Shown one piece after another: positions 1-8,831 of a DNA stretch of 64,000 nucleotides. The notes under the pieces were generated by a model. That model saw nothing but the letters and a program-made list of their open reading frames with translations, searched no databases and was not told the DNA's origin. The DNA lies in assembly GCA_019454185.1 (NCBI GenBank), contig CP075368.1:3203649-3267648 (forward strand), read 5' to 3'. Source of the DNA: Phycisphaeraceae bacterium (GTDB lineage: Bacteria; Planctomycetota; Phycisphaerae; Phycisphaerales; UBA1924). The position numbers and the translations under genes were made by a program. The stretch's first letter is position 1, and each line of letters begins with the position of its first letter.

Positions 1-399
1 GACCAAGGCGGGATCCGCCTCGCGCTTCATCCGCTCGCGCACGATGGCGCGGAACATCGCCCACACATCCTGCTCGGCCTTGAAATACTCCTTGCGATCC
101 CCGCGCCTGTGCGCCCGCGCCACAACGCCCCAGTCCAGGAGCGCGCGGATCGACATCGACGCGTTCCCGCGCGAGATCTGCAGCCGCTCCATGATGTCGT
201 CCGTGCACATCGGCTCGCCCGTGATGAAGAGCAGCGCGTGCACCTCCGCCATCGTCCGCGAGATCCCCCAGGCCGAGCCCATCTTCCCCCAGCACGCGAT
301 GAACTGGTCCTGCGCCCCGCGCAGCGTCGCCCTCGCGTCCGCCCCGCCGCCATCCGCGCCCCCCGCTCCATTCGCCTCACCGGTCGTGTCGCGTGCCAT
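1..399 (-). CDS. GbsR/MarR-family winged-helix transcriptional regulator (C-terminus cut by window edge)
   Basis: The minus strand reads in frame from an ATG at 399 to base 1 with no stop, so 133 residues of the N-terminus are visible. After a Gly/Ala-rich leader of about 25 residues comes a winged helix (about residues 45-110). Its segment around SRGNASMSIRALLDWGVV is typical of the GbsR group, which regulates osmoprotectant or other stress genes as a dimer and binds DNA directly. A Lys/Arg-rich stretch (HRRGDRKEYF) forms the wing. The gene diverges from the ompH-lpxD-lpxC cluster. An AT-rich dyad at 440-457 in an otherwise GC-rich gap could be its operator. Target genes cannot be deduced. 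The plus-strand reading of the same bases gives a low-complexity product and is not coding. Confidence 0.8.
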   Translation of the reverse strand, partial: MARDTTGEANGAGGADGGGADARATLRGAQDQFIACWGKMGSAWGISRTMAEVHALLFITGEPMCTDDIMERLQISRGNASMSIRALLDWGVVARAHRRGDRKEYFKAEQDVWAMFRAIVRERMKREADPALV

Positions 400-439
400 A
401 CCGAAGGGTACCGCCCCGGGGCACGCAACTTCCACTTTG

Positions 440-457
440 TTTCAGAAATGATTGAAA
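440..457. promoter_or_regulatory. Possible operator dyad between the GbsR-like gene and ompH
   Basis: TTTCA (440-444) and TGAAA (453-457) form an inverted repeat around an 8-base AT-rich centre, about 40 bases upstream of the regulator start. It is the only AT-rich patch in this divergent gap. Short dyads near their own gene are usual for MarR/GbsR repressors, but the link here is inference from position only. Confidence 0.3.
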
Positions 458-608
458 TCGATACTCGCCCCCCGATCGGACTCCGGAAGGGTCCGGGCCC
501 CCCGCGCCCCCTTCCGCCCCCCGCCCTCGTATGATCCCTCGTTCACGCATCCCCGCGGCTCCCAGTCACGCACGGAGGGACCGGAGCCCCCCATCCACGG
601 AGTCTCAC

Positions 609-1238
609 ATGCCCCTGAATCGTTCCTATATCGTGGTCGCCCTCTGTCTCGGCGTCGGGCTCGGAGGCGCGCTCCTCGGCGAGCGTCGCGCCAGCGCGGC
701 CGCCGAGGCCGAAGCCGTGCTCAAGGCCTCGGCCACCGCCGTCGCCATCGTCGACCTCGAACGCGTCATGGAGGGACTCACCGAGAAGAAGAAGCGCGAA
801 GACGACATGCGCGCCCTGATCGCCCAGCGCCAAGCCACCCTCGATGACCTCAAGAAACAGCTCGACGGCCTCGCCAAGCAGATCGAACTCACCCCCAAGA
901 CCGACCGCGCCAAACTCCGCGAGATCAAGCAGCGCCAGATCGAGATCGCCGCCCAGGCCGAGGCCCGCAAGCAGGCCCTCCAGACCCTCATCGCCCTCGA
1001 AACCGGCGAGATCCTCCGAGAGATCTACCTCAAGATCAACAACGCCATCTCACGCGTCGCCGCCAAAGACGGCTGGGACCTCGTCCTCCTCGACAACCGC
1101 TCGATCAACATCCCCGAGTCGCTCACCGACCGCGAGATCAACTTCATCATCCAGTCGCGGACCGTCCTCCACGCCACCAACAGCGTCGATATCTCCGACG
1201 ACATCATCACCCTGATGAACGCCGAGTTCGGCAAGTAA
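609..1238 (+). CDS. OmpH/Skp-family periplasmic chaperone
   Basis: This 209-residue protein has the Skp/OmpH layout. A hydrophobic export signal spans about residues 7-31 and ends near an AxA site. A short beta strand (AVAIVDLERV) follows, then a long charged coiled coil (about 58-140) rich in Lys, Glu, Arg and Gln, then a C-terminal strand/helix region. Skp trimers hold unfolded outer-membrane proteins in the periplasm. The ATG at 609 is preferred because GGAG lies at 599-602; an upstream in-frame ATG at 531 would add 26 residues before the signal peptide. It sits 16 bases before lpxD, and the skp-lpxD neighbourhood is classic in Gram-negative bacteria. The family is well supported; the client proteins are unknown. 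Confidence 0.88.
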   Translation: MPLNRSYIVVALCLGVGLGGALLGERRASAAAEAEAVLKASATAVAIVDLERVMEGLTEKKKREDDMRALIAQRQATLDDLKKQLDGLAKQIELTPKTDRAKLREIKQRQIEIAAQAEARKQALQTLIALETGEILREIYLKINNAISRVAAKDGWDLVLLDNRSINIPESLTDREINFIIQSRTVLHATNSVDISDDIITLMNAEFGK

Positions 1239-1254
1239 TCCGGAGCGGCCCGAC

Positions 1255-2337
1255 GTGCACACGACCGGATCGATCGCCGCTTCACTCGGCGCCCAACTCA
1301 TCGGCCCGCCCGACATCGAGGTCAAACGCCTCGACACCCTCCATAGGGCCGGGCCCGGCGAACTCACCTTCATCCGCGACGGGAACAACGCCCGCCTGTG
1401 GAAAGAGGCGAGGGCATCGGCCGCGCTCGTCTCGACAGGCCTCGATGTCGACGGCCACGACGCCGGCGCAAAGGCCCTGATCATCGTCCCGGATGCCGAC
1501 CTCGCCCTTGCCTCCACGCTCGAACTCTTCGCCCCCCCGCCCATCCCCCGCGCCCCCGGCATCCACCCAAGCGCCGTCGTCCACCAGGATGCCCGCATCG
1601 ACCCGACCGCGCACGTCGGCCCCTTCTGCAACATCGACAGCAACGCCACAGTCGGTCCCGGCTCCGTGCTCGTCTCCGGCGTCACGCTCGGCCCCGGCGC
1701 GTCCATCGGTGCCAAGACCACCCTCCACCCCGGCGTCACCATCCTCGAACGCTGCGTCGTCGGGAGCGGCTGCATCCTCCACGCAGGCGTCGTCGTCGGC
1801 GCAGACGGCTTCGGCTACCGCCTCGATCCAAAGGCCGGCGCGCTCGTCAAGATCCCCCACATCGGCAACGTCGTCATCGGCAACGCCGTCGAGATCGGTG
1901 CCAACACAGCCATCGACCGCGCCAAGTTCGGTTCCACAACCATCGGCGACGGCACCAAGATCGACAACCTCGTCCAGATCGCCCACAACTGCACCATCGG
2001 ACGCTGCGTCATCCTCTGCGGACACGTCGGCATCGGCGGCTCCGTCACCATCGGCGACGGCGCCATGCTCGGCGGCGCGGCCTCCGTCCGCGACAACGTC
2101 ACCATCGGCGCCATGGCACAGGTCGCGGGTCGCGCCGGCGTCGTCGAAGATGTCCCGCCCGCTTCAAGTGTCTTCGGGCTCCCCGCCATCCCGGGACGAG
2201 AGGCCATGCGCATCAGCGCCGCAAGCCGACGCCTCGTCGAGTACTTCTCACGCGTCCGCGCCCTCGAGCGACGCGTCTTCGGATCCTCCAAACCAGCCGA
2301 CAACGGACGCGCCCCGAATCGGGATCAGGACGAATGA
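1255..2337 (+). CDS. lpxD: UDP-3-O-acylglucosamine N-acyltransferase
   Basis: LpxD adds the second acyl chain to UDP-3-O-acyl-glucosamine in lipid A synthesis, in the cytosol. The 360-residue product has an N-terminal nucleotide-binding domain (about 1-100), then a left-handed beta-helix of hexapeptide repeats (about 101-320, repeated I/V-G-x-x units), then an Arg-rich C-terminal helix. The catalytic histidine is H244 in QIAHNCTIG, and the GADGFGY signature is at 182-188. Translation starts with GTG; GGAG of CCGGAGCGG lies about ten bases upstream. The stop overlaps the lpxC start as ATGA, so the two are co-translated. Length is near the family norm (about 340). Confidence 0.95.
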   Translation: MHTTGSIAASLGAQLIGPPDIEVKRLDTLHRAGPGELTFIRDGNNARLWKEARASAALVSTGLDVDGHDAGAKALIIVPDADLALASTLELFAPPPIPRAPGIHPSAVVHQDARIDPTAHVGPFCNIDSNATVGPGSVLVSGVTLGPGASIGAKTTLHPGVTILERCVVGSGCILHAGVVVGADGFGYRLDPKAGALVKIPHIGNVVIGNAVEIGANTAIDRAKFGSTTIGDGTKIDNLVQIAHNCTIGRCVILCGHVGIGGSVTIGDGAMLGGAASVRDNVTIGAMAQVAGRAGVVEDVPPASSVFGLPAIPGREAMRISAASRRLVEYFSRVRALERRVFGSSKPADNGRAPNRDQDE

Positions 2338-3206
2338 CCATCGGCGCAACCCTCCGCCGTGCGGCAACCCTCACAGGCATCGGCCTCTTCACCGGCCAGC
2401 CCTCCACCGTCATCCTCCGCCCCGCCACAAGCAGAACCGGCCTCGCCTTCACCCTCGGCCCCGCCACCTTCCCCGCCTCCATTGATCGCCTCGCCCCCTC
2501 CCCGATCCCCGCCTTCGCGCACCACCCCGCCAGACACACCTGCCTCGCAGCACCCGACGGCCCCGCGCTCGCCACCGTCGAACACGCCCTCTCCGCACTC
2601 GTCGGCATGGGCATCACCGATGCCACTGTCGAATCCTTCGGACCCGAACTCCCGATCTTCGACGGCTCCTCCCTCCGATTCGTCGAACAGATCCGCGCTG
2701 TCGGCTCCGTCCCCTCCGAAACCCCCGCCACCGACCCCATCACCCTCGACGCGCCGATCTCCATCGAGAACGATGGCGCATCCATCCTCATCTCCCCGCG
2801 GCACACACCCGGCATCTCCTACACCTACCGGCTGGCCTACCCAGCACCCATCGGCGAACAGTCCGCCCACTGGGACGGACGCCCCGAGACCTACGCCGCC
2901 GACATCGCCCCAGCCCGCACCTTCTCACTCGAACACGAAGCCCGCGCCATGCGCTCCCTCGGCCTCTTCCAGAGCTTCACCCCGCGCGACATGCTCGTCA
3001 TCGGACCCGAAGGCCCGATCGACAACACCCTCCGATACCCCGACGAGCCCGCACGACACAAACTCCTCGACCTCATCGGCGACCTCGCACTCGCCGGACC
3101 CCTCATGCCGCGCCTCCAGGCCGACATCGTCGCCACACGCTCCGGACATGCCCTCGCACACGCCGCAGCCCGCGCCCTGCAACACCACCTCAATTCCCGC
3201 GGCTGA
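2334..3206 (+). CDS. lpxC: UDP-3-O-acyl-N-acetylglucosamine deacetylase
   Basis: LpxC is the zinc-dependent committed step of lipid A synthesis. The 290-residue protein has two similar halves. The zinc and catalytic residues are all present: E83-H84 in TVEHALSAL, H242 and D246 in RHKLLDLIGD, and H272 in RSGHALAH. The PIFDGSS motif is at 108-114. It is slightly shorter than the E. coli protein (305). The ATG overlaps the lpxD stop by four bases. fabZ, lpxA and lpxB, often beside it, are not in the window. Together with lpxD it shows that the organism makes a lipid A-type outer membrane. Confidence 0.95.
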   Translation: MTIGATLRRAATLTGIGLFTGQPSTVILRPATSRTGLAFTLGPATFPASIDRLAPSPIPAFAHHPARHTCLAAPDGPALATVEHALSALVGMGITDATVESFGPELPIFDGSSLRFVEQIRAVGSVPSETPATDPITLDAPISIENDGASILISPRHTPGISYTYRLAYPAPIGEQSAHWDGRPETYAADIAPARTFSLEHEARAMRSLGLFQSFTPRDMLVIGPEGPIDNTLRYPDEPARHKLLDLIGDLALAGPLMPRLQADIVATRSGHALAHAAARALQHHLNSRG

Positions 3207-3309
3207 TCCACACCCCTCCAACACCCCCACAAACTCGAATCGCTCACCCAGAGCGAATCGATAATCCCACTTCCGACGAAACCCAGACCGACGGTTTCCC
3301 AAGTGATCG

Positions 3310-3328
3310 CAACCGGACATCCCGGTTG
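3310..3328. terminator. Weak hairpin downstream of lpxC
   Basis: CAACCGG (3310-3316) and CCGGTTG (3322-3328) form a perfect 7-bp stem with a 5-base loop, about 100 bases after lpxC. No T run follows directly, only a pyrimidine-rich stretch, so termination is a guess. Confidence 0.3.
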
Positions 3329-3370
3329 TGGTTCCTTTCAACATCGCCTCGCGACATCTCGCAAAAACGC

Positions 3371-3399
3371 TTGGAGCGCACAAACGCATCCCTTACAAT
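3371..3399 (+). promoter_or_regulatory. Sigma-70-type promoter of the prepilin-like gene
   Basis: TTGGAG (3371-3376) and TACAAT (3394-3399) are separated by 17 bases, an ideal spacing with a 5/6 match at the -10. The predicted transcript would start near 3406 and have a leader of about 65 bases. Confidence 0.5.
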
Positions 3400-3471
3400 G
3401 CTTTGGGAGCATCGCGCAAGCCGATGGAATGAACCGGATCCGTTCGCAGCACGCCACCCGGAGGTCTCAGG

Positions 3472-4230
3472 ATGCCCCTTCACACACCAAACCGATCCGA
3501 GCCCCCGCTGCGTGCGCCCCGCCCCCGCGCTTTCACGCTCATCGAGCTTCTTGTCTCCATCTCCATCATCGCCGTCCTCATCGGGATCCTGATCCCCAGT
3601 CTCTCCCAGGCCCGCGAGTCCGCACGCCGCGTCCGCTGTCTCGCCAACCTCCGAGGGATGGGCACCGGCCTCAACCTCTACATGGACACCAACAACCGCA
3701 TCCTCCCCAAGGTCTCCTTCCTGCAAGACCAGGCCGAGGGCGATGGCGAGACCGACGAAACCCTCCTCGACGTGCTCGACAGCTACATCGACGCGCCCCG
3801 TCCGCGCCGCGAGAACCCCGACGACCTCACCTCCCTCTACATCTCCGTCGAGCCCTATGTCTGCCCCGGCGATCGCAAAAGCAGCGATGCCGAGTCCGGA
3901 TACGAGCCCGTCTGGCGCGTCTACGGCACCTCATACTCCTACGTCCCCGGTCTCTTCATCTACTTCCTCGAAGGGCTCACCGTCCCGCGCCCCGAGTTCG
4001 GCGTGACAAAGGCCTATGAGAACCGGCGCGACTGGCCCGTGCTCGCCGATGCCTCGTGGGACAGCCGCGAAGACGCTTGGCACAAAGGTCGCAGCGGCGA
4101 TCTTCCCGGTGCGTGCGCCCTCTTCTTCACCGACGGGCGCGCCGACTGGGCCCCGAGACAGGCCTCAGACTCCGAACTCGCCAAGTTCCTCAAAGAAGCC
4201 GCACGCTTCGGAGGTCTCCCCCTCCCATGA
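3472..4230 (+). CDS. Type II secretion/pseudopilin-like protein with prepilin cleavage/methylation site
   Basis: The 252-residue product has a class III signal. A short basic leader is followed by cleavage between A20 and F21 and by the conserved FTLIEL segment with Glu at mature position 5. A hydrophobic helix runs to about residue 45 (ISIIAVLIGILIPSL). This is the signature processed by prepilin peptidase in type II secretion and type IV pilus systems. The body (about 60-250) is soluble. It contains a CPGD stretch and a GACALFFTDGRADW motif near the C-terminus, reminiscent of the H-x9-DG proteins that planctomycetes carry in many copies. It overlaps the next gene by ATGA. No pilus machinery genes are adjacent, so the partner system is unknown. 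Confidence 0.8.
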   Translation: MPLHTPNRSEPPLRAPRPRAFTLIELLVSISIIAVLIGILIPSLSQARESARRVRCLANLRGMGTGLNLYMDTNNRILPKVSFLQDQAEGDGETDETLLDVLDSYIDAPRPRRENPDDLTSLYISVEPYVCPGDRKSSDAESGYEPVWRVYGTSYSYVPGLFIYFLEGLTVPRPEFGVTKAYENRRDWPVLADASWDSREDAWHKGRSGDLPGACALFFTDGRADWAPRQASDSELAKFLKEAARFGGLPLP

Positions 4231-5132
4231 ACACGCCCCACAACATCTCCATCGCGCAGTCCAGTGGCCCGCTCTCCGGCCTCGGCTCGCTCATCGACGA
4301 TCCCGCCCTCATCCCCGACACGAAACCTGGCAAGAAAAAGAAGGCCGGAGCACGCGCCGAATCCTTCCAGCAGACCCTCGCCCGCTGGTGGAGATCCGGC
4401 CGCAACCGCTACGACAACAACAAACGCTTCCGCATCGCGACCTGGATCATCGCCGGAGCCGCCCTCGTCGGCACCGGGACCGGGCTCTACTTCGCGCTCC
4501 GTCCCACGCCCATCCCCGACTACGCAACCGCCCCCATGTCCCAGGTCCTCGACTTCACCTTCCTCACCGCCGAGTTCAACAAACTCCCGGTCGAGCAGCG
4601 CGTCAAACTCATCGGCGACCTCGTCAAGCGCGTCCGAGGCATGGGTGGGCAGGACAGCGTCCTCATGGCCGCCTTCGCAGCCGGCATCTCCGGCAAGGCC
4701 CGCGAGCAGCTCGAAGAGAACGCCTCACGCCTCATGCTCGACATGATGGACAACTTCGCCTCCGGCTACAAAAACGTCCCCGGCGAGCAGAAGGGCGAAT
4801 TCATCGAGCAGAAAGTCGTCGAGATGGTCCGCCTCATGTCCCAGGTCGCCGGACAGGAGACAACCCAGACCGACGAAGAGATCCTCGCCGATGCCAAGCG
4901 ACAGGCCGAACGCGACCAACGATTCATGCAATCGGGCAACATGACCGGAAACATGGCCGGACGCATGTTCACAACCCTCAATAACGGCATCGGAAGTCAC
5001 TCCACCCCACACCAGAAGGCACGCGTCGGCAACTTCCTCCGCGATATGACGCGCCACCTGAGAGACCAGGACATCAAGACCGGAAAGCCGAATCCAAGGC
5101 CGGCACCCCCGCCACCCCCCGGTGGCGGCTGA
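4227..5132 (+). CDS. Single-pass membrane protein of unknown function
   Basis: The protein has 301 residues and I do not recognise the family. It has a soluble N-terminus with a KKKK cluster (37-40), one transmembrane helix (about 70-90), then a charged alpha-helical domain outside the membrane (about 100-280) and a Pro/Gly-only tail. The start overlaps the stop of the prepilin-like gene, so the two are probably co-translated and may act together, for example as an assembly or anchor partner. That is inference from coupling alone. The last codons and the stop lie in a perfect 8-bp GC hairpin (5109-5128), which may slow ribosomes or aid termination. Confidence 0.7.
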   Translation: MNTPHNISIAQSSGPLSGLGSLIDDPALIPDTKPGKKKKAGARAESFQQTLARWWRSGRNRYDNNKRFRIATWIIAGAALVGTGTGLYFALRPTPIPDYATAPMSQVLDFTFLTAEFNKLPVEQRVKLIGDLVKRVRGMGGQDSVLMAAFAAGISGKAREQLEENASRLMLDMMDNFASGYKNVPGEQKGEFIEQKVVEMVRLMSQVAGQETTQTDEEILADAKRQAERDQRFMQSGNMTGNMAGRMFTTLNNGIGSHSTPHQKARVGNFLRDMTRHLRDQDIKTGKPNPRPAPPPPPGGG

Positions 5133-5282
5133 TCCCGGGCATCCCCGGATCCCCGTCCACGCCCCATCCACGCGCTCTCCCTCTCGACACAAGACCTTGC
5201 GTCACATCCCGCTTTCGTGTCCAATACGGAGCCCGGCGTGCTCCGCCGGTTTCTCTCGCCGCTTCATTGACGGAGGTCCAGC

Positions 5283-6215
5283 ATGTCCGCGTCACGCCCC
5301 ATGTCTCTCTCGATCGTGGTCATCATTCTTCTCGTCGCAGGCGGCTTCATGTTCTGGACCGTCCGCGAACTCGCCGCCGAACTCCGACACGACGGTGCCT
5401 ACGGCCTCCAGGCCTCTCCCGCCATCATCTCCGCCGCATCCGGAGGCGACCTCGCAGGCATCGAACGCGAAACCAAAAAGGGTTCGGATATCAACGCCCT
5501 CCTCCCCTCCGGCGGCCTCTCCCGCGTCGCCATCACCCCGCTCATGGCCGCCTCCATGAACGCCAACGCCCCCGCCGTCCGCAAGCTCCTCGAACTCGGC
5601 GCATCCCTCGAAACCCGCTCCAGCGACGGGCGCACCGCCATCATCTATGCCGCGGGATGGGGCAACGCCGAAACCATCAATGCCCTGCTCGACAAGGGCG
5701 CGCGCGTCGATGCGCGAGGCGACGACGGCTGGACGGCCACCATGCTCGCCGCCGCCCGAGGCGATCTCGACCGTCTCCGCGCCCTGCTCAACGCCGGCGC
5801 GAACGTTGACGCACGCAACAAGTGGGGCCAGACCGCCCTCTTCATCGCCGCACAGGCCGGAAGCATGGACCGCGTCAAGGCCCTCCTCGACGCCGGAGCC
5901 CGCGCCACCATCGACTGGGCCGACAACTCCGGCGCAACCCCCGTCGCTATGGCCGCCGCCGCACCCGACTCTTCCGGTGTCCTCTCCCTGCTGCTCGCCG
6001 CCGGTGCGGATCCCAACCTCACCGACAACGACGGGCTCACGCCCCTCATGCGGGCCGCCGATCGTGGCGATGTCGAGAGCATCAAGGCCCTCCTCGCCGC
6101 CAAAGCCGACACCAGCGTCAAGGACCGTCTCGGCCGCACCGCCCGCGACTGGGCCCAGAGCCGCGACGACGCCCTCGGACGCGCCGCCGCCGAGCTCCTC
6201 CCCGAGCAGGACTGA
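5283..6215 (+). CDS. Membrane-anchored ankyrin repeat protein
   Basis: The 310-residue product has one N-terminal transmembrane helix (about 8-25), then about seven ankyrin repeats from residue 45 to 300. The repeats show the usual TPLMxAA...G....V..LL..GA pattern, for example DGRTAIIYAAGWGNAETINALLDKGA. Ankyrin arrays bind proteins, so this is probably a scaffold facing the periplasm or another compartment outside the inner membrane. GGAGG precedes the ATG. The next gene has the same layout, with an N-terminal helix and ankyrin repeats, and a similar start region (GACGGAGGTCC before the ATG). The two look like paralogues. Confidence 0.85.
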   Translation: MSASRPMSLSIVVIILLVAGGFMFWTVRELAAELRHDGAYGLQASPAIISAASGGDLAGIERETKKGSDINALLPSGGLSRVAITPLMAASMNANAPAVRKLLELGASLETRSSDGRTAIIYAAGWGNAETINALLDKGARVDARGDDGWTATMLAAARGDLDRLRALLNAGANVDARNKWGQTALFIAAQAGSMDRVKALLDAGARATIDWADNSGATPVAMAAAAPDSSGVLSLLLAAGADPNLTDNDGLTPLMRAADRGDVESIKALLAAKADTSVKDRLGRTARDWAQSRDDALGRAAAELLPEQD

Positions 6216-6308
6216 TCACACGCCCCGTCCCCGCATCGGCACTATCCTTCACGCTGTCAGCGCGAACGCAGCCGGGCACGCGGAGCCCGCGATCGCGACG
6301 GAGGTCCC

Positions 6309-6944
6309 ATGTCCGAATCACGCCAGCCCGTTCCCTCTCCAATCCTGGGTATCGTCGGGCTCGTCGTCGTCGCCGGGCTGATCACCCTCGCCCTCAAGTA
6401 CAACTCACCCCAGCAGTCCAACAACCCCGACTCACCCCCCAGCGCAACCGGCCCTGCTGATCCAGTGCCCCAATCGCCCGACCAGCCCGCCGCCGATCCC
6501 AAGCCCATCTCCGAGCCGCCCCGCCAAGCGGATCCCGCCCCCGAAGTACCCAAGCCCCTGGTTCCATCACCCGACTACCTCGCGTCGATGGAAGCGCCCG
6601 ACCTCGCCTCCGCGCTCGCGACCGTGCCCGCCGTCTCGCGCGCCGAGATCGCCACCGCCGTGCTCCTCGTCGCCGCCGAGCGCGAGGGAACACCGGCGGA
6701 TCTCATCGCGACGCTCGCGAGCGCGAGCGCCAACCTCAACGCCCAGGACGACAAGGGCCGCACGCCCCTCATGCTCGCCGCCGCCGAGGCCAACATCGAC
6801 ATGGTCTTCGCCCTCCTCGACCACGGCGCAGCCGTCTGGACCAAAGACGCCGAAGGCATGGACGCGCGCGAGCACGCCCTCGCCCGCAACGACGCCCGGG
6901 GATACGAGATCGCCGAAGTCCTCGAGGGCGCGGGCCGCGACTGA
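6309..6944 (+). CDS. Membrane-anchored protein with Pro-rich linker and short ankyrin domain
   Basis: The protein has 211 residues. A transmembrane helix (about 11-30) is followed by a Pro/Ser/Asp-rich linker (31-95) and a C-terminal domain whose clearest part is one ankyrin unit (about 150-185, with RTPLMLAAAEANIDMVFALLDHGA). It is shorter than the upstream paralogue but shares anchor, start context and a C-terminal ankyrin cap. The two probably form a unit; the partner bound by the repeats is unknown. Confidence 0.75.
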   Translation: MSESRQPVPSPILGIVGLVVVAGLITLALKYNSPQQSNNPDSPPSATGPADPVPQSPDQPAADPKPISEPPRQADPAPEVPKPLVPSPDYLASMEAPDLASALATVPAVSRAEIATAVLLVAAEREGTPADLIATLASASANLNAQDDKGRTPLMLAAAEANIDMVFALLDHGAAVWTKDAEGMDAREHALARNDARGYEIAEVLEGAGRD

Positions 6945-7075
6945 CCCCGACCGCCGGCAGATCCACCTCCGCATACACCCTCGCCCTCGCCTCTTTACCC
7001 CTCAAGCGTGCGTGACGTGTGGGTAACCACGAGCGGACGTGGCCAACCTCTCACCGCCGTGTAGACTCTCCATCG

Positions 7076-7474
7076 ATGGACCGCATCGACCCTTCTCTCG
7101 GTCAGGGCATGACGCCCCTCTCAAGGCCAGGCCTGCTCGGCCGCACCTACGCGCCCGCCTCTCCGGCTGTGCGCCGCCAGCCCCTCCAGCAGGAAGGCAC
7201 CATCGCCCGCATCGGTCCCGTCGCCGACGGCTTCGAGCCCTCAAAGCCCGCTCCCGCATCCGCCGCCGCTCCCGGCGCGGCACCCCTCACCGATGCTCGC
7301 CTCGCCTCTCTCGTCGCCGCCAAGGTGCCCGGCGGCATCGACTTCACCGAGCCCGCGCCGCGCGCAAGCACGCAATCCGCCTCTCAAACTGTGCCGCTCT
7401 ACCGCCACCCCGCCGATAGGAATACAGTGGCGACAGCGGTTCACGCGGGACGGATCCTGGACGTGAACGGCTGA
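7076..7474 (+). CDS. Small hypothetical protein
   Basis: The product has 132 residues, is rich in Pro and Ala, and has no membrane segment or recognised domain. The C-terminal third (TVPLYRHPADRNTVATAV) has a conserved-looking feel, while the middle is low complexity. The ATG at 7076 is chosen; a GTG at 7019 would add 19 residues with no ribosome site. It lies 25 bases before the aminotransferase and may be transcribed with it. Function unknown. Confidence 0.6.
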   Translation: MDRIDPSLGQGMTPLSRPGLLGRTYAPASPAVRRQPLQQEGTIARIGPVADGFEPSKPAPASAAAPGAAPLTDARLASLVAAKVPGGIDFTEPAPRASTQSASQTVPLYRHPADRNTVATAVHAGRILDVNG

Positions 7475-7499
7475 GCGTCCAACATCCCGGTGCCCACCC

Positions 7500-8738
7500 G
7501 TGAAGACGACCACCTCCACCCGGCCCTCTCGGTCCGAGTTCGCCACACACTGGCGCCTCGACCCCGCGATCACGTTCCTCAACCACGGCTCCTACGGCGC
7601 ATGCCCGGAAGTCGTGATCGACGCGCAGAACGAGATCCGCGCGCTGATGGAACGCGAGCCCGTCCGCTTCTTCATGCAGCACCTCGAACGCCTCACCGAC
7701 GTCGTCCGCGAGCGCGTCGGCGCGTTCGTCAACTGCGCGCCCAAGGACCTCGCCTTCGCGCCCAACGCCACCGTCGCCATCGCCACCGTCCTCCAGAACA
7801 TCGACTTCAAGCCCGGCGATGAGATCCTCGTCAACACGCACGAGTACATGTCCGCCATCAACGAGCTCGGACGCATGGCCGAGCGGCTGGGCACGAAGAC
7901 GGTCAAGGCCAAGGTCCCCTTCCCCATCACCGACGAGCAGCAGGTCATCGACGCCGTGATGGCCGCAGTTACGCCCCGCACCCGGCTCGCCATCATCTCG
8001 CACATCACAAGCCCGACGGCCATCATCCTCCCCGTCAAGAAACTCACCGACCTCCTCCACGCGCGGGGCATCCGCGTCCTCATCGACGGCGCGCACGCCC
8101 CCGCCCAGGTCACCCTCGACGTCACCGACCTCGGCGCGGACTACTACGTCGCCGACTTCCACAAGTGGGTCTCCAGCCCCAAGGGCTCCTCCTTCCTCCA
8201 CGTCCAACCCGGGCTCCAGAAGGGCTTCAGGCCGATCTCCCTCTCCAGCCGCGTCCACAACGTCCGCGACGATCGCGCCCCCTTCCTCGCCGAGTTCGAC
8301 TACGTCGGAACCTCCGACTACTCCGCGCTCCTGGCCGTCCCCGCCGCACTCGACTTCTTCGACAAGGTCCTCCCCGGCGGAATCCCTGCCCTCATGAAGC
8401 GCAACCACGACCTCGTCGTCAAGGGACGCGCCGCCGTCTGCAAGGCCACCGGCCTCGCGCCCCCCGCGCCCGAAGACATGCTCCCCTCCATGGCCACCAT
8501 CCTCCTCCCCGCGCTCCCCGCCGCCGCCAGGAACACACGAACCGTCTTCGGCGATCCCCTCCAGGACCGCCTCGTCGACGAGCACCGCATCCAGGTCCCC
8601 GTCTGGGCCCTCCCCGACTGCGGCACGCGCTTCACACGCATCTCCGCCCAGCTCTACAACACCCTCGCCGAGTTCGAGCACTTCGGCAAGGCCCTCGCCC
8701 TCGAACTCGAGCGCGAGGCACGCACCGACAGCGAGTGA
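7500..8738 (+). CDS. Class V aminotransferase, isopenicillin-N epimerase-like
   Basis: The product has 412 residues with the fold-type I PLP enzyme layout. The N-terminal FLNHGSYGACP motif (27-35) is typical of the cysteine desulfurase/epimerase-like branch. PLP-binding Asp is D197 in DGAHAP, and the Schiff-base lysine is K222 in DFHKW. The C-terminal small domain ends with an R-x-S pattern (TRFTRISAQLYNT). Members include epimerases, desulfurases and ergothioneine-type lyases. The substrate cannot be set from sequence, and no pathway partners lie nearby. The GTG start at 7500 gives the usual short leader before the conserved W-x-LDP segment; no clear ribosome site is visible. Confidence 0.85.
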   Translation: MKTTTSTRPSRSEFATHWRLDPAITFLNHGSYGACPEVVIDAQNEIRALMEREPVRFFMQHLERLTDVVRERVGAFVNCAPKDLAFAPNATVAIATVLQNIDFKPGDEILVNTHEYMSAINELGRMAERLGTKTVKAKVPFPITDEQQVIDAVMAAVTPRTRLAIISHITSPTAIILPVKKLTDLLHARGIRVLIDGAHAPAQVTLDVTDLGADYYVADFHKWVSSPKGSSFLHVQPGLQKGFRPISLSSRVHNVRDDRAPFLAEFDYVGTSDYSALLAVPAALDFFDKVLPGGIPALMKRNHDLVVKGRAAVCKATGLAPPAPEDMLPSMATILLPALPAAARNTRTVFGDPLQDRLVDEHRIQVPVWALPDCGTRFTRISAQLYNTLAEFEHFGKALALELEREARTDSE

Positions 8739-8760
8739 ATCGCCCCGCTCATCCACCCAC

Positions 8761-8802
8761 AAAAAGAACGCACGCACCCGCGGAGGTCCGTCGGGTGCGT
8801 GC
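8761..8802 (-). terminator. Intrinsic terminator of the beta-helix protein gene
   Basis: GCACGCACCCG (8770-8780) and CGGGTGCGTGC (8792-8802) form a perfect 11-bp stem with an 11-base loop. Read on the minus strand the stem is followed by GTTCTTTTT (8769-8761), a classical Rho-independent site 30 bases after the stop at 8832. It also insulates the converging aminotransferase gene. Confidence 0.85.
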
Positions 8803-8831
8803 ATGGGAGGCGTTCGACTCTCAGCAGCCGA

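Noticed and set aside
44..451. Plus-strand frame at the left edge
   Set aside because: The minus strand encodes a clear GbsR-like winged helix across the same bases; the plus-strand product is compositionally random.
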